Origin: Eubacteriaceae bacterium ES3
GTDB lineage: Bacteria; Bacillota; Clostridia; Eubacteriales; Eubacteriaceae
Direction of reading: 5' to 3'
DNA length: 64,000 nucleotides
NCBI GenBank assembly: GCA_030586155.1
Contig: CP130741.1
Span: 2,970,680 to 3,034,679, forward strand
Positions 1 to 9,212 of the stretch are shown one piece after another. Made by a program: the position numbers and the translations under genes. The first letter of the stretch is position 1. Each line of letters starts with the position of its first letter. The notes below the pieces were generated by a model, which saw only the letters and a list, made by a program, of their open reading frames with translations, ran no database searches and had not been told where the DNA came from.

Positions 1-3000
1 CGGTGCTGCAACCGGAGTTCCCAGATCACCCTCAACATCACTTGCGCCATTGTCATAAGGTTCTGCGACAACAGGATCCAAATTCGGTGAAATGATGGTC
101 ACCGTCGTGATGGTCTCATAGTCCTGATAGCCTGGAGCTGTTACACGAACTATCACATCATAAGTTCCTGTCTCTGTAAATGATGGTGGTGTAGTCGAAA
201 AATTTTCCCCATCGGTACTGTAATAAACGGTTGAACCGTTTGGCAGCCCTTCTATATCAATGACGATATCGACTTCTTTATTGGTGGTTGTTGTCAAAGG
301 GTCAATTTGAATGTCGTTCATCGGTTGGGAGCTACTTCCCCCTCCGCCAGTCGGTGCATTAGAAACAGTTACAGTCGTACTCTTAGTATAGTCGCGGTAA
401 CCATCTGCTGAAAAGCGCAGGGTAACAGTATATGTTCCAGTTTCGTTAAAGGTTGGTGCCGTGGTTGTGAAATTAGTCCCATCGGTAGAGTATTCCGTGC
501 TTGCCCCACTAGGTAAGCCTGAAATATTGTAATCAGGTGAGCCTCCAGTATAAATACTGATAGGATCATCACCTGAAATACCTGTCATATCTTGCAGTTG
601 TGTATTTTGAAGGACTAAATCCGTTGTAACCAGTGTATTTTCATCAAATGCTGAATGATCAGAACTATTTTTCCAGTAATAATCATCACCTGGATTGGGA
701 TAATCCCCGACCGTCGCATTATAATTTGCATAACGGGTATAAAGTAGTGAACTGCCATCGGTATCCTTAAAAAGAACCTTCTCGACTTTTTTACTTGAAT
801 AACTCGTCAACACTGGATAATCTTCTTTTGAACCGCCGGATAAAGTCTGCCCCCAAACAAGGGTGTTCGGATCAGACTGACCGCCCTGCAGTTCCCAGGC
901 AACTAAACCACTTTGATATTCCGTAGTTGTAGCTCCTGTAATTTCACCGCTTTGGCTAACACTACCGCCAAGTCCAGAAATGCCGGTGTTAATCGTATCA
1001 TCAGAAATATAGAACAGATTCGATAAAATCGGAGCATCTGCATATTGACCGATGATTCCACCCAAGTTCGTTGACTGACCGCTAGTGGTGATAGAAGCGG
1101 AAACACTGCAATTATTAATCGTAACCGCAATATCTGTAACAAGACCAGTGATACCGCCAACTCCTAAAGGAGTACCAGAAATATTTCCTGACACAGACCC
1201 CGTTAGGCTGCAATTAGCGATCTCACTTGCAGTTCCGGACACTATACCGGCAATTCCACCAGCAACCGCATCACCATCGTTTGCCACAATGGTCGCTGAA
1301 AGGCTGCACTTGCTGATAAGACAGCCATTAGCAGCCGTTCCCGTAATCCCACCGACATTTGTTCCGCCAGTTAAAATTGCCGACAAGTTCAGGTTTTGAA
1401 TGGTAGCTCCGTCACAATAGCCGAAAAAGCCCTGATCTTCCGAGCTATTGTTAATAAAAATTCCGGATACGGTATAACCATTCCCATCAAAAGATCCCCT
1501 GTAACTTGAAGCACTCTTTCCGATAGGAACCCACTGATTGTTCTGGCTTCCGGCTAAATTAAGATCCGCATTTAATGAAGCGTCAATAATAGCATGTCCG
1601 CCTTCATTAATGTAGGCAGAAAAGTTTATCAGGTCATCAAGACTGTTAATTTGAATGCCACTGGGTCCTGCTTCCAGGCAATAAACATCAGCCACCGCTT
1701 CTAAGGACCAGGTCGTCGCATCCAGCTTTTGCTGCAAAATAAAGGTATGGCTCCCTGTCGCAAGTGACAGACCAGATAGACTATAAGGATTATCCGTTGT
1801 CTCAGTGATTACGGTCCAGTCTCCACCATCGATTTTATACCGATAGGTGTACGGTGCCCCCGTTGAACTTAAGGCCGTAAAGGCAAGAGCAAGGCTTTCC
1901 TGGTCATTAATGACGGTTTTATCGGGTGTCATGGTTGGCGCTTCCGATTCGGTAAATGAAAGCTCTGCCGTTGCCATCGTGTAGGTTCCCGGTGTGACCG
2001 CTGTGCTTGTAGCATCATTGACCCAGGTATAACCGGCTGTTGGCTCGGGGATGGTATAGGCCCCCCCGATGTTGCAGTAGTCATTGAGGATTGTAGTATC
2101 TGCTTTATTAAAACTCACCTGGTAGACTTTTTTTGCATTAGCATTATAAAAAAGCAGTTGCGGGGTGGCGTCGGTTCCGACTGTCTGGCCCCAGACTAAG
2201 GTATCCTGACTGGCCTGGCCGTTTTGCAGGCCCCAGCCGGCAATAGCAGTTGAGAAGTCGGAAACAGCATGGACTTCAGTTGAATCATTTATTAAACCAG
2301 CACCACCAAAACCATTAAAATTGCCGTTATCAAGATAGTATCCGTTAGTAAAACTCCCAGAAGACTTTCTTCCGATAAGACCACCTAAATACGTATCCCC
2401 AGATACCGCCCCTGAAGCGAAAACATGGTTTATGGTGTCACTTACTGAACGTCCAATGATACCTCCAATATTTTTACTGGAAGCGCCTGTTCCTGATACA
2501 GCTCCTGTAGCATAACAATTTGATAAAACATTACTGCTTGAGTCTCCAATGATACCACCAATATATTGACTGGATTCCCCTGACCCCGATACCGTGCCGG
2601 AAGAGTAACAGTTTGTTAGTGAGTTGTTGCTACCTGAATATCCAACAATTCCACCAACATTATTCTCCGTACCTGAAACATTTCCAGTAGCATATGAGTT
2701 TTCAATAGATGAGTTGCCAGTGAGATACCCAACAATTCCACCAACATGTGTTGCACCAGTAACACCACCCGTTGAATATGTGTTTGCAATTCTTACAGAA
2801 TTAGCCGACCATCCAACCACGCCACCGACATACATATCCTCACCGGAAACATTTCGGGAAACCTCGCAGTTACTGATTTCAACGACGCAGAAAATGGTCT
2901 TCCCTACAATACCGCCAACGATTGAATTTGAATTAGATGCTGCCGTTGCTCTGATTGCTTCATTTCCGCTAACTGTGCAATTTGAAATATAAACAACTTC

Positions 3001-4053
3001 TTCATAATCACCACTGTAATCATTTACAATATATCCAGCTATACCACCAACGTAGCTGGCTGAACCACTGATAGAGCTACTGCTTCCGTCATCAAAAACG
3101 TGACATCCTGAAATATCACTTAGCTTATCGTACCCAACAATACCACCGACATACTGATAACCAGAAATTTCTCCAGAAAAAGAACAGTTTTCAACATTTT
3201 TATTTACTACCCATCCGACAATTCCACCATAATAATTTGAATTAGATAAACTCTCATTGACAGGTTTTAAACTACCGCTAAAAGTACAACCACTAATTGT
3301 ACTGCTACCTGCATTGTTTATAGCATATCCAACAATTCCACCAATATTTTTACACTCAGCGGAATTTATAGTAATTGTACCTTCATTCGTACAACTAGTG
3401 ATCGCGTCATTTGTAGAGCTGCCAACAATACCACCCACCATTTGGATTCCCATAAAACTAACTCCAATATTCCCTGAAAAACTACAGTTACTAATGGTTG
3501 CGCCAGCAGAACTTCCGATCACCCCTCCAATATACTGTTTGTTTGAATTGATTACAATATCACCAATGAAACTGCAGCCTGTAACCATGCCCCCATTAAC
3601 ACTATCAACCATCCCACCGGTATTGGACGAAGCAATAAAATTATCACAATCCACTGTTAAATTTTTAATTTCAGCCCCATCTTCATCATTATCCAAGTTT
3701 ACAAAAGGGCTGTTTGAAGAATCAATTGGTAAAGTCATTGTATAACCCGCACCATCAAAAATTCCAGAAAAGCTGGAAATAGGCGTTATGACAATCGCAT
3801 CATCAGTGCCAGAATCACCATCAGGATCTTCAAAATTAATATCTGCTGTCATAACGGCATCGCTATAGGTCGTTTCACCTATAAGGCCGCCATTGTTATT
3901 TATCGCATTCGCAAAGATATTAAATTCCGCTGGTGTAGAAATTTCGTAGGGCGTTTCTGATTCTGCGGCCATAACCGTTGTTCCCAAAAATAAAAAGCAG
4001 CTGGCCATAAGAAAAATTGAAATAATAAAGGAGTAGAAGAATTGACGTTTCAT
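1..4053 (-). CDS. Large secreted GLUG-repeat adhesin-like protein (3' end outside window)
   Basis: The minus-strand frame is open from an ATG at 4053 to the window edge (1351 codons, no stop), so this is the N-terminal part of a larger protein. The start has an AGGAG ribosome binding site. Residues 1-35 form a signal peptide (hydrophobic stretch ending VMAAES). The body holds many copies of GG(I/V)(V/I)G.. motifs alternating with cysteine-bearing NCSFSG/SCT-like segments, typical of GLUG repeats. Two repeat blocks are visible, each ended by a segment with LVWGQ, then a spacer module. Near the edge are Fn3/chitobiase-like modules with TGTY..(T/I)V.. and YYSTDG motifs. Known GLUG proteins are surface adhesins or IgA-protease-like exoproteins; attachment here is inference, as any sorting signal lies outside. 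Confidence 0.8.
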   Translation of the reverse strand, partial: MKRQFFYSFIISIFLMASCFLFLGTTVMAAESETPYEISTPAEFNIFANAINNNGGLIGETTYSDAVMTADINFEDPDGDSGTDDAIVITPISSFSGIFDGAGYTMTLPIDSSNSPFVNLDNDEDGAEIKNLTVDCDNFIASSNTGGMVDSVNGGMVTGCSFIGDIVINSNKQYIGGVIGSSAGATISNCSFSGNIGVSFMGIQMVGGIVGSSTNDAITSCTNEGTITINSAECKNIGGIVGYAINNAGSSTISGCTFSGSLKPVNESLSNSNYYGGIVGWVVNKNVENCSFSGEISGYQYVGGIVGYDKLSDISGCHVFDDGSSSSISGSASYVGGIAGYIVNDYSGDYEEVVYISNCTVSGNEAIRATAASNSNSIVGGIVGKTIFCVVEISNCEVSRNVSGEDMYVGGVVGWSANSVRIANTYSTGGVTGATHVGGIVGYLTGNSSIENSYATGNVSGTENNVGGIVGYSGSNNSLTNCYSSGTVSGSGESSQYIGGIIGDSSSNVLSNCYATGAVSGTGASSKNIGGIIGRSVSDTINHVFASGAVSGDTYLGGLIGRKSSGSFTNGYYLDNGNFNGFGGAGLINDSTEVHAVSDFSTAIAGWGLQNGQASQDTLVWGQTVGTDATPQLLFYNANAKKVYQVSFNKADTTILNDYCNIGGAYTIPEPTAGYTWVNDATSTAVTPGTYTMATAELSFTESEAPTMTPDKTVINDQESLALAFTALSSTGAPYTYRYKIDGGDWTVITETTDNPYSLSGLSLATGSHTFILQQKLDATTWSLEAVADVYCLEAGPSGIQINSLDDLINFSAYINEGGHAIIDASLNADLNLAGSQNNQWVPIGKSASSYRGSFDGNGYTVSGIFINNSSEDQGFFGYCDGATIQNLNLSAILTGGTNVGGITGTAANGCLISKCSLSATIVANDGDAVAGGIAGIVSGTASEIANCSLTGSVSGNISGTPLGVGGITGLVTDIAVTINNCSVSASITTSGQSTNLGGIIGQYADAPILSNLFYISDDTINTGISGLGGSVSQSGEITGATTTEYQSGLVAWELQGGQSDPNTLVWGQTLSGGSKEDYPVLTSYSSKKVEKVLFKDTDGSSLLYTRYANYNATVGDYPNPGDDYYWKNSSDHSAFDENTLVTTDLVLQNTQLQDMTGISGDDPISIYTGGSPDYNISGLPSGASTEYSTDGTNFTTTAPTFNETGTYTVTLRFSADGYRDYTKSTTVTVSNAPTGGGGSSSQPMNDIQIDPLTTTTNKEVDIVIDIEGLPNGSTVYYSTDGENFSTTPPSFTETGTYDVIVRVTAPGYQDYETITTVTIISPNLDPVVAEPYDNGASDVEGDLGTPVAAP

Positions 4054-4083
4054 GATCGCTCCTGTAATAAAATTTTCTGCCGT

Positions 4084-4113
4084 TTTATACGCTGGTAGCA
4101 AATCATTTATCAA
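4084..4113 (-). promoter_or_regulatory. Putative sigma-A promoter of the adhesin gene
   Basis: On the minus strand TTGATA (4108-4113) is followed after 18 bases by TATAAA (4084-4089), about 30 bases before the adhesin ATG. The leader is therefore very short and leaves no room for a riboswitch. Upstream, 4114-4660 is very AT-rich and holds no gene that I can see. Confidence 0.45.
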
Positions 4114-4660
4114 TAGAATATAAGAAACTGTTTTTTAAAAACAATACGTGAAGTTAAAGCGTAAGAAAGATTTCGATTTTAAAAACGTGACCTGTCTACT
4201 AACAAATTAATATAAAAATCTATAAAATTATGCAAACGGAAGAATTAGATTTTTTTATCATATCGCTTATTATAGTAACATTTCAAGAAGGAACAAAAAT
4301 ATCTTGTAATTTTTATACATCTATTATGACTTTTTTATAATATTTAAATTATTTTAGTTGTGATTTTTTTCTAAATATACAAATTAAACTGAATAACAAC
4401 TATTTTATATAACATCTAATTTAGTCAATATTGCTTTTAAATTAATTTATTATGAAATAAAGGCATTTATTTGTTTTTGCTTTACTTATAAGATAAGGAA
4501 TTAAATTAAATAAAACGCAAGCATCTTTTGTATAATCTTTCCCATTTACTAGATTTTCGCTTTGAAAAAATAAAAAGTATATTTCTTAAGTGTTTCTTAA
4601 TTGTTCTGATTACCCTCACTATATAGATATAAGGCTCCATTGCCTAAATTTTGTTTCAAT

Positions 4661-4696
4661 AAAAAACTGCACTGGGTGATAATTCCACCAGTACAG
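4661..4696 (-). terminator. Intrinsic terminator after the Rieske protein gene
   Basis: Nine-base arms (4667-4675 and 4688-4696, one mismatch) are followed on the minus strand by a run of six T. It lies about 75 bases past the stop codon of the Rieske-domain gene. Confidence 0.7.
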
Positions 4697-4772
4697 ACAT
4701 TTCTATAGTTCTTTATTCAAATTTTTCATTCTCTCAACACCATCCCGGTTGATCTACAACATCATAACTCTA

Positions 4773-5741
4773 TTACATACTCCTTTTCAGCTCATCCCGA
4801 ATTCGCCGGTACTGAATCACTGGACCATCTCCGGGCAAAAGATTTTCTTTTGATATAAAAGATGAAGCTTTCGGTTTTTGAGTCGTCACTACACGCTTAT
4901 CCTGGCGCTCGATGATCCTGTTACCATATTTCCCAGACCAGGCGATTAGGCTATTAAGCGGACGAAACCCGGATACCTGACAATAAAACCGAATATAGAG
5001 AATCGTGTTTTCATCATCCACCGGAGCAAAATAAATAATAACTTTCATCGTATCACTTATATGGTTCATCCAGAGATTGGGAAACATAAATTTAAGGTAG
5101 GTCGATTTAATTTCACATTCTTCAGCCGGTTTAGGGGATTGACCGGTGTCCACCTCATTATTGGCGCTGGTCACCAGGCCGCCGGGTACAAACTCCACCT
5201 TTGGTCCGTTAACCAGGGTTTTATTCCCCCGACCAATCGTATTGTGATGAACAAACGGAAGGTGGATCACATCCAGCTGATTTTCGATACTGCGGGAATA
5301 ATGGGTGTTCCAATGATCCTCCATTTCGCTGAAGGAATAGGCATCGTTAATATCAGTACCAAAAAAAGGCAGTGTGTCTGTCATTTTATCAGGCTCTCCA
5401 AACCATAGATAAATAATATCATTTTTTTCTCGCACCTCATATTCTATGACATTAAATCGACTTAAATCCTCGGTCGATGCCTTACCGCTTGCCGGAACAC
5501 AAGTACAGCGACCTTTGTGATCAAACTCCAGGCCATGAAAAGGGCACTGAATACAATCGCCTTTTACTTTTCCCTTGCTGAGCGCCGCCCCTCGATGACT
5601 GCACTGGTCTACGACACACCCCAACTCACCACCAACATTTCGAAACAGTGCCAAGTCCAGATTAAGCCGTTTAACAGCCAGGATCTGTTCCGCTTTCACT
5701 GCTCTTGACGGCAGGATGGCATACCATTGATTAGGTATCAT
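4773..5741 (-). CDS. Rieske [2Fe-2S] non-haem iron oxygenase-like protein
   Basis: This 322-residue protein resembles the alpha subunit of Rieske ring-hydroxylating or demethylating oxygenases. The Rieske cluster ligands are visible as C47-x-H49 and C66-x2-H69. The mononuclear iron site appears as N154..D157..H160..H165 (motif NQLDVIHLPFVHH), followed by a helical C-terminal domain. The start has a GAGGAG ribosome binding site. It stands alone between terminators, with no ferredoxin or reductase gene beside it. Family members use O2, which is odd in an apparent strict anaerobe. It could act in oxygen defence, or in an O2-independent reaction; the substrate is unknown. The family call is firm, the function is not. 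Confidence 0.85.
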   Translation of the reverse strand: MIPNQWYAILPSRAVKAEQILAVKRLNLDLALFRNVGGELGCVVDQCSHRGAALSKGKVKGDCIQCPFHGLEFDHKGRCTCVPASGKASTEDLSRFNVIEYEVREKNDIIYLWFGEPDKMTDTLPFFGTDINDAYSFSEMEDHWNTHYSRSIENQLDVIHLPFVHHNTIGRGNKTLVNGPKVEFVPGGLVTSANNEVDTGQSPKPAEECEIKSTYLKFMFPNLWMNHISDTMKVIIYFAPVDDENTILYIRFYCQVSGFRPLNSLIAWSGKYGNRIIERQDKRVVTTQKPKASSFISKENLLPGDGPVIQYRRIRDELKRSM

Positions 5742-5798
5742 AAACGCTCCTCTTTTCTATCTAAAATTTTTCCTTTCTTTATATACCCGTTCAAAGCC

Positions 5799-7931
5799 CT
5801 ATTTATCACTCATTATTGCCATCAAAGGTTCCGGCTTAGAAAACAGATATCCCTGAATGATCCGCAAATCTGTTTCTTTAAGCTTTTCAAGTTGTTCTTC
5901 TGATTCTACCCCTTCAACTACAATTTCGTACCCATATAGTTTAGCAATTTCACAAAAAACTTTCACCAGCTCAAAATCCTTTTCATCAGTCAGAATTTTA
6001 TCGATAAAAGATTTATCGATTTTAAGCTCATCAAATTCAATCTGAACCAAACTGTTAAGTGAGGAATAACCCGTTCCAAAATCATCAATGGCTGTTCTGA
6101 CCCCAATCTGATGGAGTTTTTTAGTAATTTTCTGAATTGTTTCAATATCCGAAACAAAAACATCCTCGGTGATCTCAAGAATCAGTTTTCCCGAAGGAAC
6201 CAAAAATTTATTAAGTGCCTGACTGATTCGATCAAATAGATTGGTATTTAAAAAACTGGAAGGGGTTACATTAATCGATAAATCAATATCCTCTCCGTAT
6301 TTTTTACATAGACCATCGTACTCTTCAAGGGTCCTTTCAATCATATAGTCAGTAAAATCATCCGTCAGATTCATCTCCACGATTAAGGGTAAAAAGATCC
6401 CCGGGCTTATCATCCCCCGCTTCTTCGAGTGCCATCTGGCCAGGGCTTCGACACCAACAACTTTTCCGGTCATATAATCCACTTTTCTCTGGTAATAGGG
6501 AATGATTTCATGCTGCTCCATGGCTACTGACAGTTCCTCAAACAGCTGAATTTTTTCTTCCATTTCCGTTTTCATTTTATTCTGATAAACTTCTGAGTAG
6601 GTAGTCGCGGAGTCCTTAATCAGTTTCATAACCAGCGTCGCTTTTTCATAAAGTGCTTCAAAAGTATTGCCATGTTCGGGATACATGGACACCGTAATCC
6701 TAAAAGTAGCCGTTACAGCAAAGCCCTCATTATGAATAAACTGATTTAGTCCGTCTTTTAAATATTCAATAGAAACCTTTATATCTTCTTGATTGTCGAT
6801 CTCCATCCACAGGCAGAACTCATTACTTCCAGTTCTTGCACAACAGTATTTCTGATTATAGGTTTGTAAAAATCGCCCGACTTCTTTAAGAAGATCATTC
6901 CCTTTATCGTAACCCATCAGGGCATTGATCGTTTTCAAACCTCTAATATTAATCAAAACAAAGGCTGCTGACTTAACCTTCTCATTAATTCGACTATCGA
7001 GATAATTCTTCATCCAGTAGAAGTTTGGTAGTTGGGTCATTTCATCATGGTAGGCCAAATAAGCAATTTCTCGATTTTGAGTTCTTATCTTCTGGTCTCT
7101 TTCTTTTAAGTAATCAATCATCTGATTATAGCCATTAACCAGATATCCCAGTTCATCATCAGTACTATCGACATCAAGTATCTGATAGGTTCCCTCTTCC
7201 AGCGCCTGCATTCCAGAGAGCAGGCTTGAAATCGGTTTTGTAATGGAATTGATATATCGATTAAACATTAATATGATAATTCCCAATAAGGCAAGGATTG
7301 ATAAAAAAGTTGTCAATAGAATCTGATTTGCATCAGAATTAAAATCAACAGCATATGCCGTGGCTACAATAATCCAATCCCATCGTTCAAAATACATACC
7401 AAAAGAATATTTTGCACCAATTTCATCAGAATTAAGCAAATACCAGTCGTATGTCATAAAACCGCCGTCTGCATTTTCTTTGGCAAGCTGAATCTGTTCC
7501 TGGACAATATATCGCTGACTATTGGTTGGCTCAGCCACATCCCAGACATAAGATCCTTCCAGTGCGGGATGCATCACTTCAGTCCCCCGGCTGTCGTAAA
7601 TAAGAAAATAACCATTATTTCCCAGATCAACGACATTATCAACATTACGGGTTCCATCGGCATTAAAGGGCCCCAATAAAATTTCTTTAGCGTCTTCTTT
7701 TGCTTCTTGTTCAGTTTTAAACCCCTTCTCACTTTCTTCATATTGGAGCTCAATAATGTCTAAAGCCTGGTGAACACTATTTTCAAGAATCTGACGGCCT
7801 TTTAAGTTTAAAGCATTCTGGGCAACATAAAAACTGGTGAACCCAATAATCACCGTCGCCAACAATAGAATGATACTGAAATGAACCACTAATTTTTTAT
7901 GAAATGAATAGCTTAAGAGTCGCTTCAACAT
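5799..7931 (-). CDS. Membrane sCache-HAMP-degenerate GGDEF-EAL protein, probable c-di-GMP phosphodiesterase
   Basis: The 710-residue protein has a membrane segment near residues 15-36, an extracellular single-Cache-like sensor (about 37-200, with FERWDWIIVATAY near its end), a second membrane segment (about 203-223), HAMP (about 225-280), a GGDEF domain (about 290-450) and an EAL domain (about 465-705). The GGDEF signature reads GSNEF (368-372), so cyclase activity is unlikely. The EAL signature is intact (GVEAL, E495) with DDFGTG at 616-621 and E673 in VVEGVE, which predicts active c-di-GMP hydrolysis. It is divergent from the chemoreceptor at 9213, with an IS in the intergenic space. The sensed ligand is unknown. 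Confidence 0.9.
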   Translation of the reverse strand: MLKRLLSYSFHKKLVVHFSIILLLATVIIGFTSFYVAQNALNLKGRQILENSVHQALDIIELQYEESEKGFKTEQEAKEDAKEILLGPFNADGTRNVDNVVDLGNNGYFLIYDSRGTEVMHPALEGSYVWDVAEPTNSQRYIVQEQIQLAKENADGGFMTYDWYLLNSDEIGAKYSFGMYFERWDWIIVATAYAVDFNSDANQILLTTFLSILALLGIIILMFNRYINSITKPISSLLSGMQALEEGTYQILDVDSTDDELGYLVNGYNQMIDYLKERDQKIRTQNREIAYLAYHDEMTQLPNFYWMKNYLDSRINEKVKSAAFVLINIRGLKTINALMGYDKGNDLLKEVGRFLQTYNQKYCCARTGSNEFCLWMEIDNQEDIKVSIEYLKDGLNQFIHNEGFAVTATFRITVSMYPEHGNTFEALYEKATLVMKLIKDSATTYSEVYQNKMKTEMEEKIQLFEELSVAMEQHEIIPYYQRKVDYMTGKVVGVEALARWHSKKRGMISPGIFLPLIVEMNLTDDFTDYMIERTLEEYDGLCKKYGEDIDLSINVTPSSFLNTNLFDRISQALNKFLVPSGKLILEITEDVFVSDIETIQKITKKLHQIGVRTAIDDFGTGYSSLNSLVQIEFDELKIDKSFIDKILTDEKDFELVKVFCEIAKLYGYEIVVEGVESEEQLEKLKETDLRIIQGYLFSKPEPLMAIMSDK

Positions 7932-8184
7932 ATTATCACCATTTTGTTCATATTTATAAATAGATTATAACAGATGAAAATATTATATCCAAATACTAAT
8001 AAAATTAACTTTTTTAAGAGTTGTATTCACTTAAACAAATGGACTCATTCCGTTTGAATCTCGGCTTTATACACGGATCAATCCCATTCTTCTGCTACTT
8101 CACTTTTGCTTGTTGTTTTTATATCATTTTCATTGCTTTTATATCATATTATAAATCATTTTTTTATTTACACTTAGATTTTTA
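7932..8184. other. Gene-less upstream region of the EAL gene
   Basis: No gene is visible here. It contains two direct copies of TTTTATATCAT near 8118-8160. This stretch should carry the promoter of the phosphodiesterase gene and ends at the insertion sequence. Confidence 0.4.
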
Positions 8185-8188
8185 CTAG
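8185..8188. repeat. Target-site duplication CTAG (left copy)
   Basis: CTAG lies directly outside the left inverted repeat and again at 9062-9065 outside the right one. Joining the flanks gives the palindromic empty site TTTACTAGTAAA. Confidence 0.75.
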
Positions 8189-8264
8189 GGCGTGTCTGAA
8201 AACAAAATCTTTACAATCACCACAATGCGTTTTAAAATAAAACCAAAACGTTGGGAGCACGATA

Positions 8265-8600
8265 ATGCCATCAAAACGCTATGAAATTACAGACGAACAA
8301 TGGGAACAGATTAAAGCTTTATTTCCCAAAGCGAAAACTGGTCGACCGCCAAAAGATAATCGGTTAATCTTCAACGCAATTTTATGGATTGCGCGAAGTG
8401 GTGCTGCGTGGCGAGATCTTCCCGAACGTTTTGGTTCGTGGAAAACGGTCTACAGCCGTTTCTGTAAATGGCGTGATGACGAAACACTGGCAAATATTTT
8501 TCATGCCTTAAATACCGATGCTGACTTTGAAAATCTCAGCATTGATTCAACCATTGTAAAAGCGCATCAGCACAGTGCTGGTGCTAAAAAGGGGCTGTAA
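8265..8600 (+). CDS. IS5-family transposase, N-terminal part (OrfA)
   Basis: The 111-residue product has the DUF4096-like N-terminal region (YEITDEQWEQI, RSGAAWRDLP) and the first catalytic aspartate in LSIDSTIVKAHQH. It ends at TAA 8598-8600. Just before the stop is A-AAG-GGG (8588-8594), where a -1 slip would keep both tRNAs paired and continue into the OrfB frame, giving GAKKGAVNAEVNQYIGKSRGG, the sequence expected of an intact transposase of this group. Confidence 0.85.
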   Translation: MPSKRYEITDEQWEQIKALFPKAKTGRPPKDNRLIFNAILWIARSGAAWRDLPERFGSWKTVYSRFCKWRDDETLANIFHALNTDADFENLSIDSTIVKAHQHSAGAKKGL

Positions 8601-8608
8601 ATGCAGAA

Positions 8609-9034
8609 GTGAATCAATACATCGGTAAAAGCCGGGGCGGTAACACGACTAAAATTCACGCAGTCGTCGACGCTCTGGGTAATCCGATTCACTTTGAACT
8701 TTCAGGCGGCCAGATTAGCGATAATACCGCTGCAATTGGTCTACTGGCAAACATTGAAATCAAAAATGCCAACATTTTGGGTGATAAAGCTTATGGAACT
8801 AAAGAGATCCGGACTTATATCACTTCACAGGGTGCAACCTATACAATTCCGCCAAAGTCAAACACCAAAGAACCCTGGGACTGTGACTGGTGGCTTTATA
8901 AAGAACGCCATCTGGTTGAATGCTTTTTCAATAAAATCAAACATTTTCGTAGAGTTGCGACTCGTTATGACAAGCTGGCATCTTCGTTTTGTAGCTTTGT
9001 TTACATTGCTGGCATCTGGCTTTTGTCAAAATAA
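8609..9034 (+). CDS. IS5-family transposase, C-terminal part (OrfB)
   Basis: The frame opens after a TAA at 8585-8587, and GTG 8609 is its first start-like codon. More likely it is translated as a -1 frameshift extension of OrfA. It carries the second catalytic aspartate (ILGDKAYGT) and the catalytic glutamate (ERHLVECFFNKIKHFRRVATRYDK). The Y-(2)-R-(3)-E-(6)-K type signature of IS4/IS5 transposases is recognisable. Confidence 0.85.
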   Translation: MNQYIGKSRGGNTTKIHAVVDALGNPIHFELSGGQISDNTAAIGLLANIEIKNANILGDKAYGTKEIRTYITSQGATYTIPPKSNTKEPWDCDWWLYKERHLVECFFNKIKHFRRVATRYDKLASSFCSFVYIAGIWLLSK

Positions 9035-9061
9035 TTGGTGTTTTGACTTTTCAGACACACC

Positions 9062-9065
9062 CTAG
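9062..9065. repeat. Target-site duplication CTAG (right copy)
   Basis: This matches the left copy at 8185-8188. Confidence 0.75.
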
Positions 9066-9125
9066 TAAATTTCAAAATTTTACTTAATTTAAAGTAATAT
9101 TTATAAAATAATTGGGTAACTAATA

Positions 9126-9148
9126 TGCTATACTTGAATTAAATTCAA
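9126..9148 (+). promoter_or_regulatory. Extended -10 element and palindrome upstream of the chemoreceptor
   Basis: TGCTATACT (9126-9134) reads as an extended -10 without a good -35. It overlaps the start of TTGAATTAAATTCAA (9134-9148), a perfect palindrome that could be an operator. Confidence 0.35.
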
Positions 9149-9212
9149 TTAACATTTTGCAAATCATTTTAAGTGAAAATTACTTTTAGAAATTTTAACC
9201 TGGGAGGGTAGT

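Larger units (their letters stand above)
8189..9061 (+). mobile_element. IS5-family insertion sequence (IS427-like, 873 bp)
   Basis: Terminal inverted repeats of 14 bases with one mismatch (8189-8202, GGCGTGTCTGAAAA; 9048-9061) flank a transposase split over two frames. A 4-bp CTAG duplication borders both ends. Length, two-frame organisation and the DDE transposase all fit the IS427 group of IS5. Both ends and both frames look intact, so it may be active if frameshifting works. It sits between the divergent EAL and chemoreceptor genes and could have altered their promoters. Confidence 0.9.

Noticed and set aside
2240-3640. Regular short repeats that might suggest a CRISPR array
   Set aside because: The repeats are degenerate, in frame, and encode GLUG motifs.
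1-4053. Plus-strand ORFs rich in Pro/Thr opposite the adhesin
   Set aside because: They are antisense shadows of the repetitive minus-strand frame, which has a signal peptide and ribosome binding site.
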